Assembly: GCF_001425265.1 (NCBI RefSeq) | Contig: NZ_LMEC01000020.1 | Location: 1,078,707 to 1,142,706 of the forward strand | Length of the DNA stretch: 64,000 nt | Source of the DNA: Massilia sp. Root418 | GTDB lineage: Bacteria; Pseudomonadota; Gammaproteobacteria; Burkholderiales; Burkholderiaceae_D | Direction of reading: 5' to 3' | In this document: positions 53,549 to 62,558 of the stretch, in pieces | How the letters are laid out: the number at the start of each line of letters is the position of its first letter | How positions within the stretch are numbered: position 1 is the stretch's first letter | The notes under the pieces: generated by a model | What the model saw: only the letters and a program-made list of their open reading frames with translations | Told to the model about the DNA's origin: nothing | Databases searched by the model: none | Position numbers and translations under genes: made by a program

Positions 53549-55741
53549 ATGGCAGCGCACTCCCACCCCAAACGCGGCACCGTGCTGGTAGCCGACGACG
53601 ATCCCGTCATGCGGCTGCTGATGCTGGAAATGCTGGCCCAGGTTGGCCTGGACGCCGTGGAGGCCGAAGATGGTCCGGCCGCCATCGCCAGCTTCCAGCG
53701 CCGGCCGCCGGACCTGGTGCTGCTGGACGTGGACATGCCCAACATGGACGGCTTCGCCGTATGCCGTGCGATACGTGCACTGGGCGCGCCCGGCGCGCAG
53801 GGCGGCGACGGCGCGCCAGCCGCCACGCCAGCAGCCGCCACCGTGCCCATCATCATGGTGACCGGCGGCGACGACCTGGAAGCCGTCACCCAGGCCTACG
53901 AAGCGGGTGCGACCGACTTCGTCTCCAAGCCCATCAACTGGCCCATACTCGGCCACCGCGTGCTGTACGTGCTGCGCGCCAGCGACGCCATCGCCCGCCT
54001 GCGCGTGGCGGACGCGCACAACCGCGCCGTGCTGGCCGCCATCCCCGACACCTTCTTCCGCCTGGACCGCGACGGCGTCTACCTCGACTACGAACAAGGC
54101 CACGAAGCCGGCAGCACCTTCCCGCTCGACCATTGCGTGGGCCGCCACGTGAGCGAGGTGCTGCCGCAGCACATCGCCGGCCATCTGCTGGAGCAGGCCC
54201 GGGCCGTGCTGTCGTCGCAACAGATCCGCTCCTTCGACTACGAGCTCCAGCTGGGCGAGCAGCCACGCCATTTCGAGGCACGCCTGGTGAGCACCGGCGC
54301 CGGCGACGTGCTGGGCCTGGTGCGCGACATCAGCGAACGCAAGCGCACCGAGGAGCAGATCCGCCGCCTGGCCTATTGCGACAGCCTGACCGGCATCCCC
54401 AACCGGCAAGCCTTCCTGGAACTGCTGGAGCGCGAGCTGGACCATTCGCGCCAGGCCTGCAAGAAATTCGCCGTGCTGTTCATGGACCTGGACTCCTTCA
54501 AGCGCATCAACGATACCCTGGGCCACAACGTCGGCGACCTGCTGCTGCAGACCGTGTCCGAGCGGCTGCGTGAAACCATCCGTCCCAGCGACGTGGTCAG
54601 CCACATGGCCAGCGGCAACCACCTGGCACGCCTGGGCGGCGACGAGTTCACGATACTGATACCGGACCTGGACCGGGTGGAAGACGCGCTGGCCGTGGCG
54701 CAGCGGGTAAAGGACGCCATGCGCCGCCCCTTCCAGCTGGACGGCAACGAGATCTTCGTCACCGCCAGCATCGGCATCTCGCTGTATCCGGAAGACGGCG
54801 AAGACAGCGAATCGCTGCTCAAGTACGCCGACACCGCCATGTACCACGCCAAGAACTGCGGCAAGAATAACGCCAAACTTTACAGTTCCTCGCTGACCAT
54901 GCAGATCATGAGCCACGTGAAGCTGGAAGTGGGCTTGCGCAAGGCGCTGCAGAACAACGAGCTGTACTTGCTGTACCAGCCCCAGATCGACGTGCCCAGT
55001 TCGCAGATCGTGGGCGTGGAGGCGCTGGTGCGCTGGCGCCATCCCGAGCACGGCATCATCCCGCCCAACGACTTCATTCCGCTGGCCGAGGAGACCGGGC
55101 TGATCGTGCCGATCGGCGAATGGGTGCTGCGCACCGCGTGCAGCCAGGCCAAGGCTTGGCAGCAGACCTGCCGCCGCGCCATCCGCATGGCGGTGAATCT
55201 GTCGGCGCGCCAGTTCAAGGACGAGAACCTGACCCAGATCGTGCTCTCCGCCCTGGGCGACACCGGCCTGGAGCCGCGCCTGCTGGAACTGGAGCTGACC
55301 GAAGGCACGCTGATGGACGACGCCCGCGCCACCATGGCCATGCTGGATCAGCTGCGCCGCATCGGCGTGCTGCTGTCGATCGACGATTTCGGCACCGGCT
55401 ACTCGTCGATGAGCTACCTGAAACGCTTCGACGTGCGGGCGCTGAAAATCGACAAGAGCTTCATTATCGGCCTGCCGGAGGACACGGAAAACGCCGCCAT
55501 CACGCGCGCCATCATCGCCATGGCGCATGGCCTGAAAATGATTGTGGTGGCGGAAGGCGTGGAAACCGACGAGCAGCTCGCACTGCTGGAAAAATACGGC
55601 TGCGACATGGCACAGGGCTTTTACCTGGGGCGCCCGTCGCCGCAGGAATCCATCACCCAGATGCTCAAGGTCCAGCGCGCGCCGACCTCCACGGCAACGC
55701 CTGCCGCCCCCGCTCCCCCTGTCACCCCGGCCGCGCGCTGA
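53549..55741 (+). CDS. REC-PAS-GGDEF-EAL cyclic-di-GMP turnover protein
   Basis: The 730-residue protein starts with a receiver (Asp60 in LVLLDVDMPNMDG). A PAS-like module follows (DAHNRAVLAAIPDTFFRLDRDG), then GGDEF with an intact motif in LARLGGDEFTIL and EAL with EALVRWRHPEHG and the metal-binding LSIDDFGTGYSSMSYLKRF. Both diguanylate cyclase and phosphodiesterase sites therefore look intact. The GGDEF domain carries about nine extra residues (SHMASGNHL) between the RPSD element and the motif. It begins one base after the hybrid kinase, so the kinase very likely controls it. Confidence 0.93.
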   Translation: MAAHSHPKRGTVLVADDDPVMRLLMLEMLAQVGLDAVEAEDGPAAIASFQRRPPDLVLLDVDMPNMDGFAVCRAIRALGAPGAQGGDGAPAATPAAATVPIIMVTGGDDLEAVTQAYEAGATDFVSKPINWPILGHRVLYVLRASDAIARLRVADAHNRAVLAAIPDTFFRLDRDGVYLDYEQGHEAGSTFPLDHCVGRHVSEVLPQHIAGHLLEQARAVLSSQQIRSFDYELQLGEQPRHFEARLVSTGAGDVLGLVRDISERKRTEEQIRRLAYCDSLTGIPNRQAFLELLERELDHSRQACKKFAVLFMDLDSFKRINDTLGHNVGDLLLQTVSERLRETIRPSDVVSHMASGNHLARLGGDEFTILIPDLDRVEDALAVAQRVKDAMRRPFQLDGNEIFVTASIGISLYPEDGEDSESLLKYADTAMYHAKNCGKNNAKLYSSSLTMQIMSHVKLEVGLRKALQNNELYLLYQPQIDVPSSQIVGVEALVRWRHPEHGIIPPNDFIPLAEETGLIVPIGEWVLRTACSQAKAWQQTCRRAIRMAVNLSARQFKDENLTQIVLSALGDTGLEPRLLELELTEGTLMDDARATMAMLDQLRRIGVLLSIDDFGTGYSSMSYLKRFDVRALKIDKSFIIGLPEDTENAAITRAIIAMAHGLKMIVVAEGVETDEQLALLEKYGCDMAQGFYLGRPSPQESITQMLKVQRAPTSTATPAAPAPPVTPAAR

Positions 55742-55867
55742 TGCGTCGCCTTTTTTGACACTGGCGCGGCCGTGAAAGCCGGACCCGCCGCAAGTGCTTG
55801 TTTCCGCTGGAATTGCGCCGGGCTGGCACCGAATATGCTGCGTATGGAGCATACTCAGGAGGAAATC

Positions 55868-56626
55868 ATGGCAAACTGGCCAAGCGCAATGCAGGTGGTG
55901 CTGGGGCTGCCTGCAATTCAGAACGTCGGCGGCAAGCTGATCGTTACCCCTGAAATCATCAACGCGGGCGGCGCCGCCATCCACCGCCTGATGTGCCACG
56001 ACATCACACTGGGCTGCGCCCGACGCCTGGGCCCGCCGCACGGCTACCCGGTGGTGCTGGGCGACGTCGAGCGCAGCGGCGTGGCGCGCGTGACGGCCGT
56101 GTTTTCCGGCATCGGCATGCTGCCGGAGGCGCAATACCTGCTGACGGTACGCGGCAGCTACATCGTCGAGGATATCAGTTTTCCGATGGCGCTGACGCGC
56201 TACGTGCAGGTGCCGCCGCCGTCCGCCGCCGCCGAGCCGCGCCTGCTGCACGCGCGGGTGGCCAGTGCGGTCTGCACCGACTTCTGGAACTACGAACTGG
56301 TGAACGAGCAGGAAACCGGCAGCGGGCTGGACATCGTCGGCTTTACGCTCAGCCTGGCCGCGCCGGTCACGGTGACCGGCATCCCGCTGGGCTGGACCAT
56401 GGAGACGGATGCCGTGAGCTTTGTGCGCTGGTCGCTGCTGCCGCAGGAACAGGGCGCGGCGGGCCGGATCGGCCCCGGGCGCTCGCTCAGCGGCTTTCAA
56501 TTGATGAGTCCGCACACCCGCTCGGAAGCCACGCTCAGCACCCTGGCAGTGTGGGACCGCACGGCTGGCCGCGCGGGAGCCGCCGTGCTGGACTACGCCG
56601 TGGTGCCCTACCGTTACGGCATGTGA
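55868..56626 (+). CDS. unrecognised 252-residue protein
   Basis: Starting at ATG 55868 with a strong AGGAGG, the protein begins MANWPSAMQVVLGLPAIQN. It is rich in Val, Thr and Gly, with features of all-beta proteins (GVARVTAVFSGIGM, YLLTVRGSYIVEDI, LDIVGFTLSLAAPVTVTGIPLGW). There is no signal peptide or membrane segment. Two inverted-repeat arms, TATGCT and AGCATA at 55834-55853, lie just upstream of the ribosome site. I do not recognise the family. It follows the GGDEF-EAL gene after 126 bases and converges on the CoA-transferase gene. Confidence 0.6.
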   Translation: MANWPSAMQVVLGLPAIQNVGGKLIVTPEIINAGGAAIHRLMCHDITLGCARRLGPPHGYPVVLGDVERSGVARVTAVFSGIGMLPEAQYLLTVRGSYIVEDISFPMALTRYVQVPPPSAAAEPRLLHARVASAVCTDFWNYELVNEQETGSGLDIVGFTLSLAAPVTVTGIPLGWTMETDAVSFVRWSLLPQEQGAAGRIGPGRSLSGFQLMSPHTRSEATLSTLAVWDRTAGRAGAAVLDYAVVPYRYGM

Positions 56627-56633
56627 GTGGCGG

Positions 56634-57839
56634 CTACAGCACGCCGTCGCCGCGCAGCGCGGCGATGTCGGCATCGCTGTAGCCCAGCGCGCGCAGCACT
56701 TCGTCGTTGTGCTGGCCCAGCGCAGGGCCGAGCCAGTTGGTGTGGCCCGGCGTTGCGGACAGCTTGGGCGAAATGGCCGGCAATTTGACCGGCGTGCCGT
56801 CGGCAAAGTGGTGCTGCTCGAACATGCCGCGCGCCAGGAATTGCGGATCGCTCATCATGTCGCGCACCGAATAAATCTTCCCGGCCGGGACATCGGCCGC
56901 CTTCAGCACGGCCAGCGCCTCGTCTATGGCCAGGGTGTCGCACCAGGCCTGGATGGCGCCGTCGATATCCTCCGTGCGCTGCACCCGGCCGTCATTGCGC
57001 TCCAGCTGCGGATCGCCCGCCATGTCGATGCGGCCTATGGCCAGCATCAGGCGCTTGAAGATCGCATCGCCGTTGCCGGCGATGACGATGTTCTCGCCAT
57101 CCTTGGTGGTGTAGGTATTGGACGGCACGATGCCGGGCAGCGCACCGCCGGTGCGCTCGCGCACCACGCCCGCGTGGTCGAACTCCGGCACCAGCGATTC
57201 CATCAGGTTGAACACCGACTCGTACAGCGCCACGTCCACCATCTGGCCCTGGCCAGCGTCGCGGCCGCCGGTGGCGTCGCGGTGGCGCAGCGCCATCATG
57301 GCGCCGATCACGCCGTGCAGCGCGGCCACCGAATCGCCGATGGACACGCCCACGCGCACCGGCGGCCGGTCCGCGTGGCCGGACACGTAGCGCAGCCCGC
57401 CCATCGATTCGCCGATGGCGCCAAAACCGGGCAAGTCCTTCATCGGCCCGGTCTGGCCGAAGCCGGACAGGCGTACCATGATGATGGACGGCTTGACGGC
57501 CTTCAGCTGCTCGTAGCCCAGTTCCCACTTCTCCAGCACGCCGGGCCGGTAATTCTCGACGATGATGTCCGCCTCCAGCGCCAGCTCCCTGGCGATGGCG
57601 CGGCCGCGCGCGTCCTTCATGTTGAGGGTGATGCTTTTCTTGTTGCGCGACTGGACCGACCACCACAGCGAGGTGCCGTCCTTGAGCACGCGCCACTTGC
57701 GGATCGGGTCGCCGTCGCCCGGCGCCTCCACCTTGATCACTTCCGCGCCGAACTCGCCCAGCATGCGGGCGCAGAACGGGCCCGCGATCAGGGTGCCGAG
57801 TTCGAGAACCTTGATGCCATTGAGGGCCCCTGGAGTCAT
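56634..57839 (-). CDS. family III CoA-transferase (CaiB/BaiF)
   Basis: The 401-residue protein has the family start GALNGIKVLELGTLIAGPFCARMLGEFGAEVIKVEAP and the NYRPGVLEKWELGYEQL motif. The expected catalytic Asp169 (in VSIGDSVAAL) attacks the CoA thioester. The family moves CoA between carboxylic acids without free acyl-CoA hydrolysis; the substrate pair cannot be read here. Its ATG overlaps the recR stop by four bases, an odd partner for a DNA-repair gene. Confidence 0.92.
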   Translation of the reverse strand: MTPGALNGIKVLELGTLIAGPFCARMLGEFGAEVIKVEAPGDGDPIRKWRVLKDGTSLWWSVQSRNKKSITLNMKDARGRAIARELALEADIIVENYRPGVLEKWELGYEQLKAVKPSIIMVRLSGFGQTGPMKDLPGFGAIGESMGGLRYVSGHADRPPVRVGVSIGDSVAALHGVIGAMMALRHRDATGGRDAGQGQMVDVALYESVFNLMESLVPEFDHAGVVRERTGGALPGIVPSNTYTTKDGENIVIAGNGDAIFKRLMLAIGRIDMAGDPQLERNDGRVQRTEDIDGAIQAWCDTLAIDEALAVLKAADVPAGKIYSVRDMMSDPQFLARGMFEQHHFADGTPVKLPAISPKLSATPGHTNWLGPALGQHNDEVLRALGYSDADIAALRGDGVL

Positions 57840-58426
57840 GTTGTCCGCCTGTCGAGCATGGCCCGCGCGATGGTGCCCGCGTCCACGTATTCCAGCTCGC
57901 CGCCGACCGGCACGCCGCGCGCCAGCCGGCTCACCTTCAGTCCGCGCGCCTTCAGCAGCTCGCTGATGTAGTGCGCGGTGGCTTCGCCTTCGTTGGTGAA
58001 ATTGGTGGCCAGCACCACCTCGCCGACCACGCCGTCGTTGGCGCGCTCGACCAGCTTTTCCAGATGGATATCCTTGGGTCCGATGCCGTCCAGCGGAGAC
58101 AGCCTGCCCATCAGCACGAAGTACAGGCCCTTGTAGGTCAGGGTCTGTTCTATCATCATCTGGTCGGCCGGGGTTTCAACCACGCACAGCATGCGCTTGT
58201 CGCGGTCTTCATCGCGGCAGGTGCCGCAGATCTCGTCTTCGGTGAAGGTATTGCACAGCGCGCAGTGGTGCACCGCTTCCACCGCCTGGAACAGCGCGCG
58301 CGACAGCATGGCCGCGCCCTCGCGGTCGTGCTGCAGCAAATGGTAGGCCATGCGCTGCGCCGACTTCGGCCCCACGCCAGGCAGGCGGCGCAAGGCCTCC
58401 GTGAGGAATTCCAGCGATGTCGCCAT
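57836..58426 (-). CDS. recR: recombination mediator protein RecR
   Basis: RecR works with RecF and RecO to load RecA on gapped DNA. The 196-residue protein has the HhH region LRRLPGVGPKSAQRMAYHLL, a C4 zinc finger CALCNTFTEDEICGTC, and a Toprim domain with VVETPADQMMIEQTLTYKGLYFVLMG and the ATNFTNEGEATAHYISELL segment. It lies three bases after the YciI-like gene in the dnaX-ybaB-recR cluster. Confidence 0.97.
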   Translation of the reverse strand: MATSLEFLTEALRRLPGVGPKSAQRMAYHLLQHDREGAAMLSRALFQAVEAVHHCALCNTFTEDEICGTCRDEDRDKRMLCVVETPADQMMIEQTLTYKGLYFVLMGRLSPLDGIGPKDIHLEKLVERANDGVVGEVVLATNFTNEGEATAHYISELLKARGLKVSRLARGVPVGGELEYVDAGTIARAMLDRRTT

Positions 58427-58429
58427 ACA

Positions 58430-58720
58430 TCAGCCTTGCTTGAAGGCGCTCAGGATATCGGCCGTCATGGTCGGCACGAATTCGGTGATGGTATAGCTGG
58501 CCGCGCCGGCCTCGTTGAAGGGATCGAGTTCGATCACCGCTTCGATGTCGGCGCGGCTGTCGGCCGTGGCAATGATGATGCCGCCGGTGCGCGGCACCAT
58601 GCGGCCCGACATGAGGAACATGCCGTTGTCATACTGCTCGCGCAGGTACTCGCGGTGAGCGGCCAGGAGCGCGTCGATCTCCTCGGCCGGTTTCAAATAC
58701 GTGAGCGAGATAATAAACAT
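58430..58720 (-). CDS. YciI-like protein
   Basis: The 96-residue protein begins MFIISLTYLKPAEEIDALLAAHREYLREQYDNGMFLMSGRMVPRTGGIIIATADS, the YciI-family dimeric alpha-beta barrel pattern with the conserved His in AAHREYL and Gly-rich turn. Family members include dehydrochlorinase-like enzymes, but most have no known role. It is inserted between ybaB and recR, which are adjacent in many bacteria. Confidence 0.88.
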   Translation of the reverse strand: MFIISLTYLKPAEEIDALLAAHREYLREQYDNGMFLMSGRMVPRTGGIIIATADSRADIEAVIELDPFNEAGAASYTITEFVPTMTADILSAFKQG

Positions 58721-58735
58721 ACCGTGTGCGCCGGC

Positions 58736-59062
58736 TTAGAAAGGCATCTTGAAGCCGGCGGGCAGGTTCATGCCGGAAGTCAGGCCGGCCATTTTCTCGG
58801 CGGAGGTTGCCTCGGCCTTGCGCACCGCGTCGTTGAAGGCGGCGGCCACCAGGTCTTCCAGCATGTCCTTGTCGTCGGCCAGCAGCGACGGGTCGATCGA
58901 GACGCGCTTGACGTCGTTCTTGCAGGTCATGACAACCTTCACCAGGCCAGCGCCCGACTGGCCTTCCACTTCGATCGAACCCAGGGCTTCCTGGGCTTTT
59001 TTCATGTTGTCCTGCATTGCTTGCGCCTGCTTCATCAGGCCAGCCAGTTGGTTTTTCATCAT
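58736..59062 (-). CDS. ybaB: nucleoid-associated protein YbaB/EbfC
   Basis: The 108-residue protein begins MMKNQLAGLMKQAQAMQDNMKKAQEAL and contains VEGQSGAGLVKVVMTCKNDVKRVSIDPSLL, the YbaB/EbfC signature. It is a small dimeric DNA-binding protein, normally next to dnaX, as here. The ATG is 36 bases after the dnaX stop. Confidence 0.96.
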   Translation of the reverse strand: MMKNQLAGLMKQAQAMQDNMKKAQEALGSIEVEGQSGAGLVKVVMTCKNDVKRVSIDPSLLADDKDMLEDLVAAAFNDAVRKAEATSAEKMAGLTSGMNLPAGFKMPF

Positions 59063-59098
59063 GGTGATGTTCTCCGTGTCAGATTCGATAAGTATAAA

Positions 59099-61768
59099 TT
59101 AGTGCGCGGGCGGGGCCGGCGGCGGCACGATCGAGCCCGGCACCACGAAGGCGCCGAATTCGCGGATCATGCTTTGGATAAACGGGTCGTTGGCCACGGT
59201 TTCCTCGGCGGCGCGCTGCACGGCGGCACGGTGCGCCTGCGCTTCGGCGCTGGCGGTGTACCAGGTCGGGCCGAGTTCGGTTTCCACGCGGATCGGGCGG
59301 CCGAAGCGTTCCGTCAGCGCCAGGGCCAGTTTCTCGACATTTGGCGGGGTGCGCCAGGTTTCAATCGGCACGCGGATATTGAACACCGCGCTGTGGGTGC
59401 CGTCCGGCACGCAGGTGATCAGTTCGGCCTGCGTGGCAAGCTGCTGGGCCACGCCGCGCAGCGGCAGGCGGGCCGACAGCGCGGGCCAGTTGCCGTCCCA
59501 GTCCAGCTCAGGGATCGGGGTGATGACGTAGGCATGCGGCGCCTTGGCCGGGGCCGGGGCGGGGCGCGGTGCGAACGTCGGCTGCTGGCCTTGCTGAGCT
59601 TGCTGGCCTTGCTGCGTGTAGTCCTGCGGTGCGGCGTCGGCCTGGCCGTGGGCGGGCATGGCACTGTCGTCGGAAAATTCGGTTACCCAGGGCGGCAGGT
59701 CATCGTCAGCAGCGGCCGGAGCGGGCTGCGGCGCAGGCTGTGCGGCCGGTTGCCGCGCCTGCTGGACGGGCGCCTCCAGGACTGCCGTGCCCATCGAAGG
59801 ACGGCCGTCATCCCACGGCGCCGCCCCTTGCGTACGCGGCGCGGCCGGGGATGGCGCATCGTCCCAAGGCGCGGAGGCCGGGGCGCTCGCTGCCTGGCGC
59901 GGCGGTGCGGCTTGCGCAGCAGGCGCCGCCGGCGCATCTTCCCAAGGCGCAGGCGGGCGCGCCGGCGCTGGGGCGGGCGGAGCAGCGCTGTACGCCGGCG
60001 CTGGCGCTGCGGGCGCGGCTTCGGACGCGGCAGGAGCCGGCGGCGTCAACGTTGGCCGGCTGCTGACGGGTTTCTGCCCGGACGCGGCGCGCGCAGCCTC
60101 AAGCGCAGCCTGGATCGCTGCCCGTGCCGGGCTGAGCGGCGCGCCGGAGGCAGGGGCTGCGGCCACAGCCCCTGCCGCGGCCGGAGCGGATGCGAATGTG
60201 TCAGCGGGGGCCGATGCGTTAGCAGGCGCAGAGGCTTGTGCAGGCGCCGATGCTGGAGGGCGCGCGGCCAATTGAGCAGGCGCGGATGCCTGAGCAGGCG
60301 CCGATGCTTGAACCGAAGCGGCTACGTGAGCCGATGCGGATGCTTGAGCAGGTGCCGATGCTTGAACCGGAGCGGATGCTTGAGCAGGTGTGGCTGCGGG
60401 TGCGGGTGGGGTTGCGCCAAACGCTGGCGCGGCAGTACGCGCGGCCGGAGCGGCTGCGTCGGCGCGGGCCATGGCGGCGGCGCCTGCCACCACCGACGGC
60501 GGCGGCACGGATAAATGGCTCGCTGCCGACACCGACGCGGCACGCGCAGCTGCCCCGCCGGCGGCCGCGCCGCCCACATTCAATCCCGCCGCAGCGGCGG
60601 CAGCGCGGGCAGCGCCCGGACCGCGCGCTACGGCCGGCGCGGCTGACGGAACACCTTCGGCGCCACCGACGCCGGGGCGAAAGGCCAGCATGCGCAGCAG
60701 GGTCATCGAGAACCCCGCATACTCGTCCGGCGCCAGGCCCAGTTCGTTGCGGCCATGCACGGCAATCTGATAATACAGCTGCACCTCTTCCGCATCGAAC
60801 GCGGCAGCCAGGCGCACGATGTCCGCGTACTCCGGCAAGTCGGACGGCAGCGCGGACGGCACCGTCTGCGCCAGCGCGATCCGGTGCAGCAAGGTGCCCA
60901 GGTCCTGCAAGGCGCCGTTGTACGACAGGCTGCGCGTGGCCATCTCATCGGCCACAGCCAGCAGGTCGGCACCGTCCTGCGCCGCCAGCGCGTCGAGCAG
61001 GCGGATCAGGTAAGACTGGTCCAGCGCACCCAGCATGCCCTGCACCGCGTCCAGCGTCACTTCGCCTGCAGCATAGGCGATGGCCTGGTCGGTCAGCGAC
61101 AGCGCGTCGCGCATGGAACCATGCGCGCCCTGCGCCAGCAAGCGCAGCGCCGGCTGCTCGAAAGTGATGCCCTCCTGTCCCAGGATATTGTCCAGGTGGC
61201 TGATGATGTGGCCCGGCGGCATCTGCTTCAGGTTGAACTGCAGGCAGCGCGACAGCACGGTCACAGGAATCTTTTGCGGATCGGTGGTCGCCAGGATGAA
61301 CTTCACGTGCTCCGGCGGCTCTTCCAGCGTCTTCAGCATCGAGTTGAAGGCGTGATTGGTGAGCATGTGCACCTCGTCGATCATATAGACCTTGAAGCGC
61401 GCATTCGACGGCGCGTACACCGCCTGCTCCAGCAACTGCGCCATTTCGTCCACGCCGCGGTTGGACGCCGCATCCATTTCTATATAGTCGACGAAGCGGC
61501 CGCCGTCGATGGCGGTACAGGCTTCGCACACCCCGCACGGCGTGGCGGTGATGCCGCCGCTGCCGTCCGGCCCCACGCAATTGAGCGATTTGGCCAGGAT
61601 GCGCGACAGCGTGGTCTTGCCGACGCCCCGCGTGCCGGTAAATAAATAGGCGTGGTGCAGCCGGCCGCTGTGCAGCGCATGCGTGAGTGCGCGCACGACG
61701 TGCTCTTGGCCGACGAGCGTTTCAAAGTTCCGGGGACGGTATTTGCGGGCGAGGACTTGATAGGACAT
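59099..61768 (-). CDS. dnaX: DNA polymerase III subunit gamma/tau, long repeat-rich linker
   Basis: DnaX is the AAA+ clamp-loader subunit. The family start MSYQVLARKYRPRNFETLVGQEHVVRAL places the ATG at 61768; the open frame extends upstream, outside the conserved sequence. Walker A is GTRGVGKTTLSR, followed by zinc ligands CGVCEAC, and the SRC motif is in TVLSRCLQF. Domain III ends near residue 370. A roughly 350-residue Ala/Pro/Gln/Ser-rich region follows, then the tau-specific C-terminal domain (PELDWDGNWPALSARLP). The linker contains about ten copies of an 18-base unit encoding ASAPAQ. The protein is 889 residues, longer than E. coli tau (643). No slippery AAAAAAG site was seen for a gamma form. 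Confidence 0.95.
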   Translation of the reverse strand: MSYQVLARKYRPRNFETLVGQEHVVRALTHALHSGRLHHAYLFTGTRGVGKTTLSRILAKSLNCVGPDGSGGITATPCGVCEACTAIDGGRFVDYIEMDAASNRGVDEMAQLLEQAVYAPSNARFKVYMIDEVHMLTNHAFNSMLKTLEEPPEHVKFILATTDPQKIPVTVLSRCLQFNLKQMPPGHIISHLDNILGQEGITFEQPALRLLAQGAHGSMRDALSLTDQAIAYAAGEVTLDAVQGMLGALDQSYLIRLLDALAAQDGADLLAVADEMATRSLSYNGALQDLGTLLHRIALAQTVPSALPSDLPEYADIVRLAAAFDAEEVQLYYQIAVHGRNELGLAPDEYAGFSMTLLRMLAFRPGVGGAEGVPSAAPAVARGPGAARAAAAAAGLNVGGAAAGGAAARAASVSAASHLSVPPPSVVAGAAAMARADAAAPAARTAAPAFGATPPAPAATPAQASAPVQASAPAQASASAHVAASVQASAPAQASAPAQLAARPPASAPAQASAPANASAPADTFASAPAAAGAVAAAPASGAPLSPARAAIQAALEAARAASGQKPVSSRPTLTPPAPAASEAAPAAPAPAYSAAPPAPAPARPPAPWEDAPAAPAAQAAPPRQAASAPASAPWDDAPSPAAPRTQGAAPWDDGRPSMGTAVLEAPVQQARQPAAQPAPQPAPAAADDDLPPWVTEFSDDSAMPAHGQADAAPQDYTQQGQQAQQGQQPTFAPRPAPAPAKAPHAYVITPIPELDWDGNWPALSARLPLRGVAQQLATQAELITCVPDGTHSAVFNIRVPIETWRTPPNVEKLALALTERFGRPIRVETELGPTWYTASAEAQAHRAAVQRAAEETVANDPFIQSMIREFGAFVVPGSIVPPPAPPAH
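60205..60395 (-). repeat. 18-base tandem repeats in the dnaX linker
   Basis: Consecutive near-copies of an 18-base unit (plus-strand form GCCGATGCTTGAGCAGGT) encode the six-residue unit SAPAQA on the minus strand. The base composition differs from the rest of dnaX, with many A and T at codon positions where the gene otherwise uses G or C. Confidence 0.65.
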
Positions 61769-61809
61769 GGCTGGGATTTTACCGTAGATAGCAGGTGCTG
61801 CGGTCAACA

Positions 61810-61839
61810 TTAGACGTTGGACATGACTTCGCTTACACT
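61810..61839 (+). promoter_or_regulatory. candidate promoter of the DUF2987 gene
   Basis: TTAGAC at 61810-61815 and TACACT at 61834-61839 are separated by 18 bases. The boxes are acceptable but not strong. Confidence 0.4.
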
Positions 61840-61867
61840 CTTGCTTTCCTTTTAACAATTGAGAAAA

Positions 61868-62530
61868 ATGAAAAAACTCGCTTTAGCCCTGCTGTGCGCC
61901 CTGCCGCTGCTGGTCCATGCCGAAGAGCGCGAATGGGCGCCGTATAAAAAAATCATCGAAACGGTAAAGCTGGACAAATTCTACAGCCTGCCCGCCGCCG
62001 AGCGCGACAAGTTGAAAGTGTATGCCCGCTTCACGCCGGTCAACAAAGCCATCGCGCCCGGCAGCCTGAAACTCACCGTGGTGCATGCGGAGGGCAAATC
62101 GCCGCTGGTGCTGGACGAACTGGGCCGCACGGTGATCGTGCCGAACGAGAAATGGATCGCCGAGGACGCAAAGATCTGGACCAACCAGCCCAAGGGCGAA
62201 AAGGCCAGCATCGGCTTCGACCTGGTGGCCGTGGTGCCGGAAGCGCTGCAATGGAACTACGCCACGGTGATGGGCAGCGTGCCGCAGTCCAACGCCGCCA
62301 TCGACAAGGTGGCCGGCGCGCTGAGCTTGTTTGCGCCCACCATGAAAGTAGTGATCTTCAAGTTCCGCAAGCCGGCCCAGCTGGTGGTGCAGGCCAAGGG
62401 CGGCGAGAAGCGCTACGCGACGGACGCCAAGCAGCAGATCAAGCTCAAGCTGGACAAGGCGCTGCTGGCGGAAAACCCGCTGGTGACGGTGAGCGAGCAG
62501 CCGTACGAAGCAGAAGTGGACGGCGAATAA
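61868..62530 (+). CDS. exported DUF2987 protein
   Basis: The 220-residue protein has a signal peptide (MKKLALALLCALPLLVHAEE, cleavage probably after VHA). The mature part begins REWAPYKKIIETVKLDKFYSLPAAERDKLKVYARFTPVNKAI, which matches the DUF2987 pattern. It is periplasmic by prediction and of unknown function. ATG 61868 is chosen over TTG 61859 because it starts the signal peptide. It is divergent from dnaX and ends before a strong bidirectional terminator. Confidence 0.82.
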   Translation: MKKLALALLCALPLLVHAEEREWAPYKKIIETVKLDKFYSLPAAERDKLKVYARFTPVNKAIAPGSLKLTVVHAEGKSPLVLDELGRTVIVPNEKWIAEDAKIWTNQPKGEKASIGFDLVAVVPEALQWNYATVMGSVPQSNAAIDKVAGALSLFAPTMKVVIFKFRKPAQLVVQAKGGEKRYATDAKQQIKLKLDKALLAENPLVTVSEQPYEAEVDGE

Positions 62531-62558
62531 ATGACTGCAACGTAAAAGCAGCAGGCGA

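Noticed and set aside
59099..61768. Programmed frameshift site in dnaX giving a gamma form
   Set aside because: No AAAAAAG-type slippery sequence with a following hairpin was found in the coding strand.
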